From Macrostomum hystrix (taxonomy: Eukaryota > Platyhelminthes > Macrostomidae): a stretch of 64,000 nucleotides of DNA. Both the position numbers and the translations under genes were made by a program. The stretch spans positions 1,386,001 to 1,450,000 of the forward strand of contig CATNEN010000024.1 in the NCBI GenBank assembly GCA_950097015.1, in the 5' to 3' direction. Numbering within the stretch: position 1 is the stretch's first letter; every line of letters starts with the position of its first letter. The notes under the pieces are model-generated. The model was not told the origin of the DNA. It did no database searches and saw only the letters and a program-made list of their open reading frames with translations. Below are positions 52,209 through 63,645 of the stretch, one piece after another.

Positions 52209-53124
52209 AGCTTTATTACTGGATTATGTCGTGAAAAAAAAGTGTTTCATTATTATCATAGCTTGTATTGTGCAATCCGATTTTTTAATGATAACCGCCT
52301 AGTCGTTTGAACACTTGTTCTAGTTAAATAGGCGAGTTCAAAGTGCAATAAAGCCTTTTTAATAAAAGTGCAACTTGCTCTTTTTTACCAGTTGTTTTTT
52401 GTTTTTCTTTGTTTGCGCACACAAAACTATTTATTTAAACAAAAACTGTACATAACGATATTTGAAAGCAACCCCGCTGTTATTTACCTGTCAGTGTTAT
52501 TACTCACCCGATTTAAAAGCCATTTTAAACATTCCGAAATTCAATTTTAAACAAACAAGATTTTTCCATACACACTTATCCGTCTCGTGCGTGTACGACG
52601 TACGTCGTATTCTACCATCAGTCTAATAATATTCAACTACTTTAATTAGTATAAAGCAAATTTTGCGCTGTTTTTAACTCTATTGGTTGGTGTTATTTCG
52701 AACGCTATAAAAAATATACATTCCATTCCAACTTACATTCCCAAGAGGAATTTTATTAGTTCGCGCAGACTATTGGCACATTTCTATAATGAGAAATCGT
52801 TTGAAAAGCCAAAGATATCAAAGGCAAATATGCTAGCTTATTTTCTTGCTTTTAGACTGATTGCGGATTCTCGCTTGTTTTACTTCCTTTAGCCCTAGAT
52901 CTGGCCTCGTTCTGATTGGCAGAAAATCAGCCAGCCAATCGGCGAGCTCCTAGTTTATATCTATAAGGCTTTTAGTTTCAGTTTAACACTTGCGCAGTAT
53001 GCAGGGAAGCATTCCATACACTGTGATATTAAGGCGAAAATTTGTTTCCTAAGCTAAATCAACAGAAAAGCAACAGGTGGATTTCCCAAGTTCGAGTCCC
53101 AGATTGGCTTGGCCGTAAGCCTAG
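52209..53124. other. Intergenic stretch and probable promoter region of the CUB gene
   Basis: No coding feature. GCCAATCGG (about 52935) and CTATAAGG (about 52970) could be CCAAT and TATA elements for the gene whose ATG is at 53125; both are weak matches. Confidence 0.35.
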
Positions 53125-56100
53125 ATGAGTCAGCGTCTGTTCGTAACATTCAGCCTAGCTGTGCTACTGTGTCTGTGCTTTCGCCTGCTCACGGCTTTCA
53201 GGTGCAACAGTAAGTACCGGGCCGACTCTAAACTGAGACTTGCCTAGCAGCTGCATGGCTGTTGCACTTTTGTCTATTAAAATTAAATAACTATGGCCGT
53301 ACAGGGAGCTTATTTCTAATTGCTTGCAGACTGGACCATTAGTGGCTTTTAGAAGACATGCAGAGTCTAATGTTAATGAAAATGATGAAATTTAGCAACG
53401 GCATTTATGGGTTAATATGAATCCAGAATCGCTGGCAGTCAGGGTGTTACATCCAGTGGTCCATGTGTTGTCTAGTAAAAATCTATTTATCAAGTTGTGC
53501 GTGCAACAGATGCTCAATCAGAAGCAAAGATCTAAAAGTACAAATTATACCTAGCCTATTGTAGAGTCCGTGGACTGTAGGCCGCAATAACTACTCGAAT
53601 TTCTTCCCCAACTACCCCACAAATTAGGGGGGCTGAGATTCGAACTCCCGACATCTCGATCAGGAGTGTAAAAGTGCAAAAAAATTGCGTCGGCACAACG
53701 CGGGGGCTGTGTTGCTGTGGCCCCCTGCTGGCACATTGGGGCACCGAGGGTTAAACGAACATTTGCCGGCTCGACACGTTTCCAGCGCGCGGTGCAAAGC
53801 TTCTAATGCTTTTCTAAAGTCTAAACGTTAAAATGGGAATTTCCGAGGCCAGCTGGCAAAGCATTGATCGGCGGCGCCCATCGCTGAATCTGTCAATACG
53901 CTGTGTTTTTAGCCCCGAGGGGAGAGGGGAGAATTTTCCCCACACGCCCCTGCGCGGGAGACACAAAGGTGCTGCGGCGCCTCTCCGGGGCCACTTAAAA
54001 GCCAGCAGAAAACCACGCAGCCCGGCGCCTTACTCGCTCTCTCTCTCGGAGGAGACTTCGGTTGAATCGATTCTCTCCAGTGAGAAGTTTTCAAGGTCGG
54101 GTGTCAATTCAAGGTTGCGGGCAATATAGCCCTGCACAATGGATGCTGAATGGTCTATAGTCCAATAACTTAGTCAGTTTGTAGTTTATTAATCCGGCAC
54201 TTACGGTCTGGGGGGCGGTGCAAATAAGGGATTTATTTTATCCCCAAGCTCTGTAAATCCTCTCGGTATTGACAAGGCTCTGAAGCCACATCTGCTTGCG
54301 TACTTCGTGTTTTATAGGGCCTATTGAGTCGATGATGACATTGAATGCATGACGACTTTGCCTAAATTGATTTAAACCACGCAGAAAATAGTTCTCATGC
54401 GTGTTTTGCTTTCTGTATGATTCATCAACAAACTCCCTGAGTATATTATTGACTCATATTAGCTAGTGGCCTATTAGCAGTTCAGAGCCCCAAAAGCCGT
54501 CCTACTGTCTACCAAACCCATCATGACAGCCAGGGCTGACACAATCATCAGCAATGTCAGCCGGACTGGCGTGCTGAAGTCGCCAAACTTTGGCCAGCAG
54601 GCGGGCTATCCAAGAGGCGCCTGTTTTGTCTACAGCCTGCTGGCCGGCCAAGACCAACTAGTTCTGCTGCGGCTGCGGCACTTCCATGTGGGATCACCGC
54701 CTTCCGCTGCCAACAAGGGGTGCGAACTGGTGTACTGGACATACACTCTCTCCCACTGCCCTTCACACTAGCCTGCACTCTCCTCCACTGCCCTTCACAC
54801 TAGCCTGCACTCTCCTCCACTGCCCTTCACACTAGCCTGCACTCTCCCCCACTGCCCTTCACTCTACCCTGCACTCTCCTCCACTGCCCTTCACACTAGC
54901 CTGCACTCTCCTCCACTGCCTTTCACACTAGCCTGCACTCTCCTCCACTGCCCTTCACTCTACCCTGCAGTCTCCCCCACTGCCCTTAAACCTAACCTGT
55001 CCTCCCCCCTACTGCCGCCATTCACCCAATGTACTTTTAGGGTGACATTTTGTCTCAATTGAAATCCGCTCAGTCTCAACCTCACCCCAGCGCAGGTGTG
55101 ACTCAGATTTTGTCGACTTCTACGTGGAGTCTTTCTATCTTCGCCGACTGTGCGGCAATCTCAGCGGCGGCCAGCTGCGCGGCATTTCGAATGTCACATT
55201 CGTGCTGTACTCGGCGCGCGGCGACAGTCCAGGAGCCAGTCATCGGCAAGGATTCCGGATCGCCTACGAGTTCCAGTACAGAGGTGGGTGGCCTGATGAA
55301 ATTGGGTTGACTCTGTTCTAGGAAGGATTTAAGAACTTGTCTTCTTGAAAAAATGTCTTTTGATTTTCTTTCAGCAAGTACCAGGTTTCAGATTCAGCTT
55401 GATTTCACTTTAGTATCGATCAGGGGCATAAATCAAGACTCAAGAGTCAAGACTGAGAATGATCTTTTAAAAGTCGCTAGTTATTTCTGTACTTTTACAG
55501 ATTTCTATCGTCACATTGATCGTGCCCCATATAGGATTTCGCAGAGATTTCAAAGTGAGCGTTGAGGACACGGGAATATTATTCTATATTTTTTGCCCAG
55601 GTCCCACATTTGCCCAGGTGCCAGAATGAATAGTGTCAGACTGAATAGTGTCAGACTGAATAGTGTCAGACTGAATAGTGTCAGACTGAATAGTGTCAGA
55701 CTGAATAGTATTAGACTGAATAATGTCAGACTGAATAGTGTCAGACTGAATAGTGTCAGACTGAATAGTGTCAGACTGAATAGTGTCAGACTGAATAGTG
55801 TCAGACTGAATAGTGTCAGACTGAATAGTGTCAGACTGAATAGTGTCAGACTGAATAGTGTCAGACTGAATAGTGTCAGACTGAATAGTGTCAGACTGAA
55901 TAGTGTCAGACTGAATAGTGTCAGACTGAATAGTGTCAGACTGAATAGTGTCAGACTGAATAGTGTCAGACTGAATAGTGTCAGACTGAATAGTGTCAGA
56001 CTGAATAGTGTCAGACTGAATAGTGTCAGACTGAATAGTCTCAGACTGAAGAGTGTCAGATTAAACTGAGGGATTAGAAATTACTGATTCGCCTTTCTGC

Positions 56101-59100
56101 ACTCCGAACCCCTTTCCACAGTCGGCTGTGGGGTGACAAAGTTCCGAAGCTCTGACCAGTTGTCGGGCTGGTTGAGCTCGCCTGGCTACAGCAGCGGCGA
56201 CGGCTACTCGCCTCTGACCGACTGCGTCTACGAGCTGATTGGCACCGATGACCAGCGGGTCGTCATCGACTTCTCCGACTTGCACCTGGCGCCGTCAACC
56301 CTGTGAGTGATGGGCGCAATTGCCGGGGTGAGACTGGGGTGAGACTGGGGTGAGACTGGGGTGAAACTTGAGTGAGACTTAAGTGAGACTGGATTGAGAC
56401 TTAGGTGAGACTTGAGTGAGACTGGATTGAGACTTAGGTGAGACTTGAGTGAGACTGGATTGAGACTTAGGTGAGACTTGAGTGAGACTGGATTGAGACT
56501 TAGGTGAGACTTGAGTGAGACTGGATTGAGACTTAGGTGAGACTTAAGTGAGACTGGATTGAGACTTAGGTGAGACTTGAGTGAGACTGGATTGAGACTT
56601 AGGTGAGACTTGAGTGAGACTGGATTGAGACTTAGGTGAGACTTAAGTGAGCCTGGGTAAATTAGTAGACAAAAGCAATGTTTGCAATCTTTCTACTAAA
56701 GATAAAATCTTGGCTAGCTGCAATAGCTGCTGTATAGTTGTCGCATGCCTGGTAGAGACATTTAGTTTTCATGTCAACCTTACAACCCAGGCCTCAGCCC
56801 TTGAAGTCCAGTTCAAAGGCCAAGATCAGAGCGGGTGAAGTTTGTCCAGGGGGAGAAAGTTTTCAGTCCTGCCTGGCCAGTCGGGGCAAAAGTTAATTTG
56901 TTGAGCAATCCCGTGAACTGCTCACAAGGGGATTAGCCTGGAGGGATTCGGCACCGCAATGAGGATGCAGGCAATTGGGGATTACAGCCAAGAGGAACAA
57001 GAGAGAGAGAGAGAGATGACGAACACGGCCGCTCTGCCACGAACTGGGCGCCCGCCAGACAGCAACAGTAATGGGAGGCTCCCGTTCGCTTCGATATTTC
57101 TCCCAGGAGGAGAAAAAAATCTCGACCCTCACACTCCAAGCCTCCTTATCTTGGCAGTCACTGCGCTCGCATCAACCAGGTCTCCCGTATCTCTGGGCTT
57201 TTCCCAAAGACTTTCTCTCTCTCTCATATCTGTTGCTAGCCGGCAACAGGGTCTCAGGTTCACCTGAGGCTTGTTTGTAGCAAACAAATCATGCCGCCAT
57301 TGGCTTCCATTGAGATTCTGCTCCGCCCCATCCTTTGCCTCAGCTGCGTCAGTAGCCCGGTGAATTCTGAGTTGATGTCTGGCAGATACAATGCTCACAG
57401 GTAGCAGTTTTCGTCTCGTAAGCCTCTTCAAATTCTAAGGCGATAGGTCTTAGGCCGAGTCTGTGTGATTTTTTTATCCATCGTTGCTATAGGCGCCGTG
57501 ACAGATCGATATGACTTCAGACAGCCAGTTTTTATCCTCGCTAAACTGCTTTACGATTTGATACAGAAATTCTGCATTTATTACTATTATTAATATTATT
57601 CTTTATTTAAAACCTTTCGATAATGACTTTTGATACAATGAGCTAAACTGTTGTTTCATGTGGCCGCTTCCGCCTGCCTGACCTTCTTACTCTCACTTTC
57701 TCGATATTTCTGCCGCACGTCCTTCTTGTCGATCTCTCGTTTCAGCTCTGATAAATCTCTCCCCCTCTCTACCCCTCTCCCTCTTAAAGTGATTATTTTA
57801 AGGCTGTAAGCCAAAAACATGTTCAGGTAGACTTTATAATGTTTATAGTAGATTTGACACATTGTGGTGGTAAAATGCAGCTATATTTGTGGCAAGATGT
57901 TTTCTGCAAAACGACAACTTTTACCATTGATTTTGAAGCAGTGAGATTTTGAAGCAGTGAGATTTTGAAGCAGTGAGATTTTGAAGCAGTGAGATTTTGA
58001 AGCAGTGAGATTTTGAAGCAATGAGATTTTGAAGCAATGAGATTTTGAAGCAGTGAGATTTTGAAGCAATGAAATTTTTTAAAGCAGTGAGATTTTGAAG
58101 CAATGAGATTTTGAAGCAATGAGATTTTTAAGCAATGAGATTTTTAAGCAGTGAGATTTTAAAGCAGTGAGATTTTGAAGCAATGAGATTTTAAAGCAGT
58201 GAGATTTTGAAGCAATGAGATTTTGAAGCAATGAGATTTTGAAGCAATGAGATTTTGAAGCAATGAGATTTTAAAGCAGTGAGATTTTAAAGCAGTGAGA
58301 TTTTGAAGCAATGAGATTTAAAAGCAGTGAGATTTGGAAGCAGTGAGATTTTGAAGCAGTTAGATTTGGAAGCAGTGAGATTTTGAAGCAGTGAAATTTT
58401 TAAGCAGTGAGATTTGGAAGCAGTGAGATTTTGAAGCAGTGAGATTTTTAAGCAGTGAGATTTGGAAGCAGTGAGATTTTGAAGCAATGAGATTTTGAAG
58501 CAGTGAGATTTTGAAGCATTGAAATTTTGAAGCAGTGAGATTTGGAAGCAGTTAGATTTTGAAGCAGTGAGATTTGGAAGCAGTGAGATTTTTAAGCAGT
58601 GAGATTTTGAAGCAGTTAGATTTTGAAGCAGTGAGATTTGGAAGCAGTGAGATTTTTAAGCAATGAGATTTTGAAGCAGTTAGATTTTGAAGCAGTGAGA
58701 TTTGGAAGCAGTGAGATTTTTAAGCAATGAGATTTTGAAGCAGTTAGATTTTGAAGCAGTGAGATTTGGAAGCAGTGAGATTTGGAAGCAGTGAGATTTT
58801 AAAGCAGTGAGATTTGGAAGCAGTGAGATTTTTAAGCAGTGAGATTTGGAAGCAGTTAGATTTTGAAGCAGTGAGATTTGGAAGCAGTGAGATTTTTAAG
58901 CAGTGAGATTTTGAAACAGTTAGATTTTGAAGCAGTGAGATTTGGAAGCAGTGAGATTTTTAAGCAATGAGATTTTGAAGCAGTTAGATTTTGAAGCAGT
59001 GAGATTTGGAAGCAGTGAGATTTTTAAGCAATGAGATTTTGAAGCAGTTAGATTTGGAAGCAGTTAGATTTGGAAGCAGTTAGATTTGGAAGCAGTGAGA

Positions 59101-62100
59101 TTTGGAAGCAGTGAGATTTTGAAGCAGTTAGATTTGGAAGCAGTGAGATTTTGAAGCAGTGAAATTTTTAAGCAGTGAGATTTGGAAGCAGTGAGATTTT
59201 GAAGCAATGAGATTTTAATGCGGTGAGATTTTGAAGGAGGGAGTTTGTAAGATCGTTAAAAATTGACTACTCTATAGCTCGTATTGAGGTCATAGTATTT
59301 TACAGTGCATGTAAGACGTCGCATGACCAAACAATTGGATGGACTCAAGCAACAAGCTAGAGTGCAGAATAATAATTAGCTTTTTGATACGAGTTTTCAT
59401 TAGAGATCGCAAAGCGCACGTCAATGGACATCGCCCTGGAAATTGTGACCTAATAACTTATCGAATAAGAAAAATCCGCAAGACAATGAACTGATGGATT
59501 GAAGCGAAAGATGTGAGTTAATAAACTCAACTCACTTCTATTAGAGCACGAAATCCATCATGACTCATTGAATATGAAGTTTTATGCTATTGTGTGTCAA
59601 TGAGGATGTAATGGCAGCTCCTAAAGTATCATCATCAAGAAAGGGTCTTTAGAGCCTCGGAATACTGACCGAGACGTCGGGAGTTCGAATCTCAGCCTGA
59701 AGTAAGCGGGCGCCACTACCACAGGGGCGCCACTAACACAGGACGCCACTACAACAGGGGCGCCGCTAACACAGGGGCGCCACTACAACAGGGTCGCTAC
59801 TACCAAGGGGTAACACTACCAGGGGGCGCCACAACCACGGGGGCGCCACTACCACAGGGGTGCCACTACCACAGGGGTGCCACTACCACAGGGGTGCCAC
59901 TACCACAGGGGTGCCACTACCACAGGGGTGCCACTACCACAGGGGCGCCACTACCACAGGGGTGCCACTACCACAGGGGTGCCACTACCACAGGGGTGCC
60001 ACTACCACAGGGGCGCCACTACCACAGGGGCGCCACTACCACAGGGGCGCCACTACCACAGGGGTGCCACTACCAGGGGGCGCCACTACCACAGGGGTGC
60101 CACTACCAGGGGGCGCCACTACCACAGGGGTGCCACTACCACAGGGGCGCCACTACCACAGGGGTGCCACTACCAGGGGGCGCCACTACCACAGGGGTGC
60201 CACTACCAGGGGGCGCCACTACAATGATGCGGATGATCGCAACTTACTTCAATCGGACGTCAATTTTCAGTTGCCATGCGGACTACCTGGCCATCATCAA
60301 CGTGTTCCAGCAGCGCTGGACCCTGGCCTTGGAGCACCTGTGCGGCGAAGTCCGGCCTGGTCGGGTCATCTCGGATAGCGGCCGGGTTCGAATCCGATTT
60401 CACAGCTCGGCCATTCGCTGGGAGACATTCCGCGGCTTCCGATTGAGCTACCGGTTCATCTACGCCAGTCAGTGCTTAGCAGTAGACCACAGCGGGTATT
60501 TCAAATACCCAGTTTTCCTTTTTTTGTATCTCTTAAAACATTCAACCAATTGCCATGAAAATCCAGTACATGGGCTAAAATTTTCCGGTCTATCCGATTA
60601 AACAACTTATAGAATCACAAAACAACTTATAGAAAACTTATACACTTTTGAACCGGTCCAGCTAATTGTGGTATCCATTTAACAGCTGGGTGAACTGAAG
60701 CAATGCAGAGTTAAGTGTCTTTCTAAAAGACACAATTGTTCCAGTGGAGTCGGGAATCGAACCCTGACCTTCAAGTAGTGAGCCAGACTCTCTAACAACT
60801 AGGCAACCTAGCTTATATGAATGAGTTCAATTACAGAGACAACATCAATATACGCTGTGAAGATAAGCTTGCTTATCAGCTGACTTTACCCCAGTGTAAA
60901 ACTCAACAGACACAGCTGTTCTCATTCACGGTTCGCTTCGCCTTGAGCAGTTCGGCAAATTCTTAGTAAATTGGTTAGACCGGATTGTAAGCACGTTTCT
61001 GCTTGTGGTAGGCTGTCGCTGGCGAGAAGGGAAGCAGTGCTGCCTTAGGAAAGTCCGTTTAAAATTAATTTGGACTTTTACTTTCCGTGGTGTTTTCTTT
61101 GCGCAGCGAGATGAAGAATTACTAGCACGTGCACACTCACTGTGCCTATCAAAACTATTTACTCGTATCTGTGCACTCAGCACTGTGGTCCCAAACTTCG
61201 CAGGCGAACTCGCCAAGGCTGAGAACGAGGCGGCTGGCGACAATGCCGACTGCGGGCAGGACAGCTTCACCGGCTGGCACGGCGTCATTCGATCTCCGAG
61301 GATACCGCAAGCTGGATTGTTCAGCCCGGTGGCTGGCATCGGTGGCCGCGGCGATATCCGCTGCGCCTGGCTAATACTGGTGCCTCACGGCTGGCAGGTG
61401 GCGCTGTCCGTGTCCCGGATGTGGCTGGGCGAGGAGTGTGAGTGCCTCACCTGTGTGTGTACCTCACCTGCGTGTGTAAGTGCCTCACCTGTGTGTGTGA
61501 GTGCCTCACCTGTGTTTGTGAGTGCCTCACCTGTGTTTGTGTACCTCACCTGCGTGTGTAAGTGCCTCACCTGTGTGTGTGAGTGCCTCACCTGTGTGTG
61601 TGAGTGCCTCACCTGTGTGTGTGAGTGCCTCACCTGTGTGTGTGAGTGCCTCACCTGTGTGAGTGAGTGCCTCATCTGTGTGTGTGAGTGCCTCACCTGT
61701 GTGAGTGAGTGCCTCATCTGTGTGAGTGTTTCGCTTGTGTGAGCGCCAGACCTGTTTGTCGTGATGTATTTAACAATTTCATCGGATCAGCTCTTCTCAT
61801 ATTCCCGCTGTGCAGCGGCAGGCTCCAACGCTGCCCACCTGTCAATCTACGACGGATTTCCCCAGGCGCTGCAGCCGCCATTGGAGCGAATCTGCGGCGA
61901 ACAGCGAGCCGACAGGGAGCTGGAGGCCCGGGAGCGGCTGGTCATGAGCTCAGGATCCGTGCTCTTCATCCGGTGAGCTCAGAATCCATTGACCGCGTAC
62001 GCAGCCATGTTTTTAAAGGCTCGAAAAGCTCCGAATGTTTTTGTTTATGGCTTAACCCAATTGAGACCACATGTATTCTTTTCTTCATCGAAGATTTTTT

Positions 62101-63164
62101 GCAAGACGCGAAACACTTGACAGTCGGATGAAGTTCACACTGAAGTACACGGCCGCACTGAAGGCCTTCACTGGCTCAGGTGACTCTCTCTCATCTCTGT
62201 TAGTTTATCGATTAAGCCGATTTAAAAGCATAATTAAGCTGGCCTTTCGTCACCGTGCACGCGAACAGACAAGTGCCCAGGATTTCTCTGCAAGGGCGCC
62301 GCTCAGTGTCGAGACTCCAGCCAGCTCAGCTGCGTCAGCATGCCCAGCTACTGCCTGCACAACAGTGCCAGGTGCAACGGAGTCCGCAGCTGCTCTGAGG
62401 CTGAGCTCACTGATGAGCAGGGCTGTGAGTGCCCGCCCCACCTTTCTTCCCTTCTCCCTTCTCTTCTTCCCTTCTCCCATCTCTTTCTTCCCTTCTCTCC
62501 TCTCTTTCTTCCCTTCTCCCCTCTCTTTCTTCCCTTCTCCCCTCTCTTTCTTCCCTTCTCCCCTCTCTTTCTTCCCTTCGCCCCTCTCTTTCTTCTCTGT
62601 CTCCCTTCTCTATCTCCCCCTTATCCGCTCTCTTCCTCTTCCTTCAGTCCTCATGGATCGCACCTTCAAGTGCTGCCTCCCACTGCAGGCATATCCAGTC
62701 AGACCGTGGCGGGCCTGACCGCAGGCCTGCTGTTCAGCGCAGTGGTGGTGGCAGTCACGGCCGCCCTCTCCTACGCCACCTATCGCAGTCGGCTGCAAGT
62801 GGCGGCAGTGGCTTCGGCATCAACGTCAGCAACGCCAGCTTCGGGATCTAGACGTCGTCAGACGGTTCGCATAGCCTCCTCCGACGTGACCTCGAATGGG
62901 ACGGGCGTTGGCAGTTCGAGCGCTGGCTCTGTGCCAATGCTAGCCGCGCCAGTCGGCAACGGCTGCGGCAACGGCAGAAGCGGCGTCGTTGGTTCGAATA
63001 TTCGGCCAATTCTGAAGCTGTCGAAGAGCCGCAGCCGGCCGGCCAGCCACCTGGACTATGTCCCGCTGTCCGTCCTGGGCAGTCGACGCACCGACAGGCT
63101 GAGTCCGGTACACTCCAAACTGCCCAGCCTACCCTCTGAGAGTGAGTTCGGCACGCAGCTCTGA
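53125..63164 (+). CDS. Single-pass receptor with signal peptide, three CUB domains and one LDLa domain (NETO/LEV-10-like)
   Basis: Ten exons: 53125-53209, 54488-54719, 55096-55283, 56122-56302, 60271-60467, 61204-61437, 61822-61972, 62094-62179, 62281-62424, 62689-63164. Joined length is 1,974 bases, 657 residues, with consistent phases. Signal peptide: exon 1 ([19 protein letters not shown]). CUB1: exons 2-3 ([37 protein letters not shown]). CUB2: exons 4-5 ([32 protein letters not shown]). CUB3: exons 6-8 ([31 protein letters not shown]). LDLa: exon 9 ([17 protein letters not shown] ... DEQGC). Transmembrane helix and Ser-rich, basic cytoplasmic tail: exon 10. CUB-LDLa-TM proteins such as NETO and LEV-10 are auxiliary subunits of neurotransmitter receptors; that role is inferred from layout only. 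Least certain: the exon 2 acceptor (phase picks 54488), the exon 8 acceptor (AAG type) and exon 7 (two NAG acceptors six bases apart). Confidence 0.85.
53625..53690 (-). mobile_element. SINE family A fragment
   Basis: On the minus strand, CACTCCTGATCGAGATGTCG followed by GGAGTTCGAATCTCAGCC matches the B-box part of the SINE at 9218. It lies in the first intron of the CUB gene. Confidence 0.5.
53691..54487. other. Intron 1 of the CUB gene, no further feature
   Basis: Moderately GC-rich with a CTCTCTCTCTCGG run near 54040. The open frames here show no domain. Confidence 0.4.
54764..54995. repeat. 32-bp pyrimidine-rich tandem array in intron 2 of the CUB gene
   Basis: About seven copies of a 32-base unit built on CCTGCACTCTCCTCCACTGC and CCTTCACACTAG. 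It occupies most of the 376-base intron. Confidence 0.92.
55624..56068. repeat. 15-bp tandem array in intron 3 of the CUB gene
   Basis: About 29 copies of TGTCAGACTGAATAG, nearly identical. The unit is a multiple of three and free of stops in one frame, which creates a spurious SVRLN-repeat open frame. Confidence 0.95.
56325..56655. repeat. GTGAGACT tandem array at the start of intron 4 of the CUB gene
   Basis: Repeats of about 10-11 bases (GGGTGAGACTG, TTGAGTGAGACTGGATTGAG) are organised into a unit of about 32 bases. The array starts 22 bases after the donor GTGAGTGATG, and every unit contains a GTGAGA donor-like word. Confidence 0.92.
56656..57935. other. Intron 4 sequence between arrays
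   Basis: No supported feature. Open frames near 56950-57430 on both strands show no domain. Confidence 0.4.
57936..59245. repeat. 16-bp tandem array in intron 4 of the CUB gene
   Basis: About 80 copies of GCAGTGAGATTTTGAA with variants (CAATGAG, CAGTTAG, TTTTTAA, TTTGGAA). Multi-unit blocks recur with a period near 80 bases in the 58600-59040 part. Confidence 0.95.
59640..59705 (+). mobile_element. SINE family A fragment
   Basis: GGTCTTTAGAGCCTCGGAAT leads to ACCGAGACGTCGGGAGTTCG and AATCTCAGCCTG, matching the tRNA-like head of the 9218 SINE. The body is missing, replaced directly by the next tandem array. Confidence 0.5.
59707..60225. repeat. 17-bp tandem array in intron 4 of the CUB gene
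   Basis: About 30 copies of GCCACTACCACAGGGGT/C, ending 45 bases before the exon 5 acceptor. GGCGCC and GGTGCC unit types alternate in blocks. Open frames ([10 protein letters not shown] words) are artefacts. Confidence 0.95.
60655..60820 (-). mobile_element. tRNA-derived SINE, family C, in intron 5 of the CUB gene
   Basis: On the minus strand, AGGTTGCCTAGTTGTTAGAG leads to the B box GGTTCGATTCC (60752-60762). The body, GACTCCACTGGAACAATTGT ... CTCTGCATTGCTTCAGTTCA then CCCAGCTGTTAAATGG, matches the copies at 31322 and 40255. Confidence 0.72.
61438..61740. repeat. 18-bp tandem array filling intron 6 of the CUB gene
   Basis: About 16 copies of GTGTGAGTGCCTCACCTGTG-like units begin at the splice donor itself (exon ...GAGGAGT, then GTGAGTGCCTCACC). 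The donor sequence is thus the first unit of the array and is repeated through the intron. Confidence 0.94.
62445..62600. repeat. 20-bp pyrimidine tandem array in intron 9 of the CUB gene
   Basis: About seven copies of CTTCCCTTCTCCCCTCTCTT form a near-pure pyrimidine tract ahead of the exon 10 acceptor, which is CACTGCAG at 62688. Confidence 0.93.
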
Positions 63165-63170
63165 GCACTC

Positions 63171-63645
63171 GACGAGTGGAGAGTGACGCGGAGAGTGACG
63201 CGGAGAGTGACGCGGAGAGTGACGCGGAGAGTGACGCGGAGAGTGACGCGGAGAGTGACGCGGAGAGTGACGCGGAGAGTGACGCGGAGAGTGACGCGGA
63301 GAGTGACGCGGAGAGTGACGCGGAGAGTGACGCGGAGAGTGACGCGGAGAGTGACGCGGAGAGTGACGCGGAGAGTGACGCGGAGAGTGACGCGGAGAGT
63401 GACGCGGAGAGTGACGCGGAGAGTGACGCGGAGAGTGACGCGGAGAGTGACGCGGAGAGTGACGCGGAGAGTGACGCGGAGAGTGACGCGGAGAGTGACG
63501 CGGAGAGTGACGCGGAGAGTGACGCGGAGAGTGACGCGGAGAGTGACGCGGAGAGTGACGCGGAGAGTGACGCGGAGAGTGACGCGGAGAGTGACGCGGA
63601 GAGTGACGCGGAGAGTGACGCGGAGAGTGACGCGGAGAGTGACAG
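63171..63645. repeat. Perfect 12-bp tandem array just after the CUB gene stop codon
   Basis: About 39 copies of GAGAGTGACGCG with no internal variant visible, starting within about ten bases of the TGA at 63162-63164. It would be in the 3' UTR. All reading frames through it are open, giving spurious ESDA, RVTR and SPRH polymers on both strands. Confidence 0.97.

Noticed and set aside
59860-60601. Plus-strand open frames with [14 protein letters not shown] repeats running into CUB exon 5
   Set aside because: The repeat part is the intron 4 array. The real CUB frame begins only at the splice acceptor at 60270.
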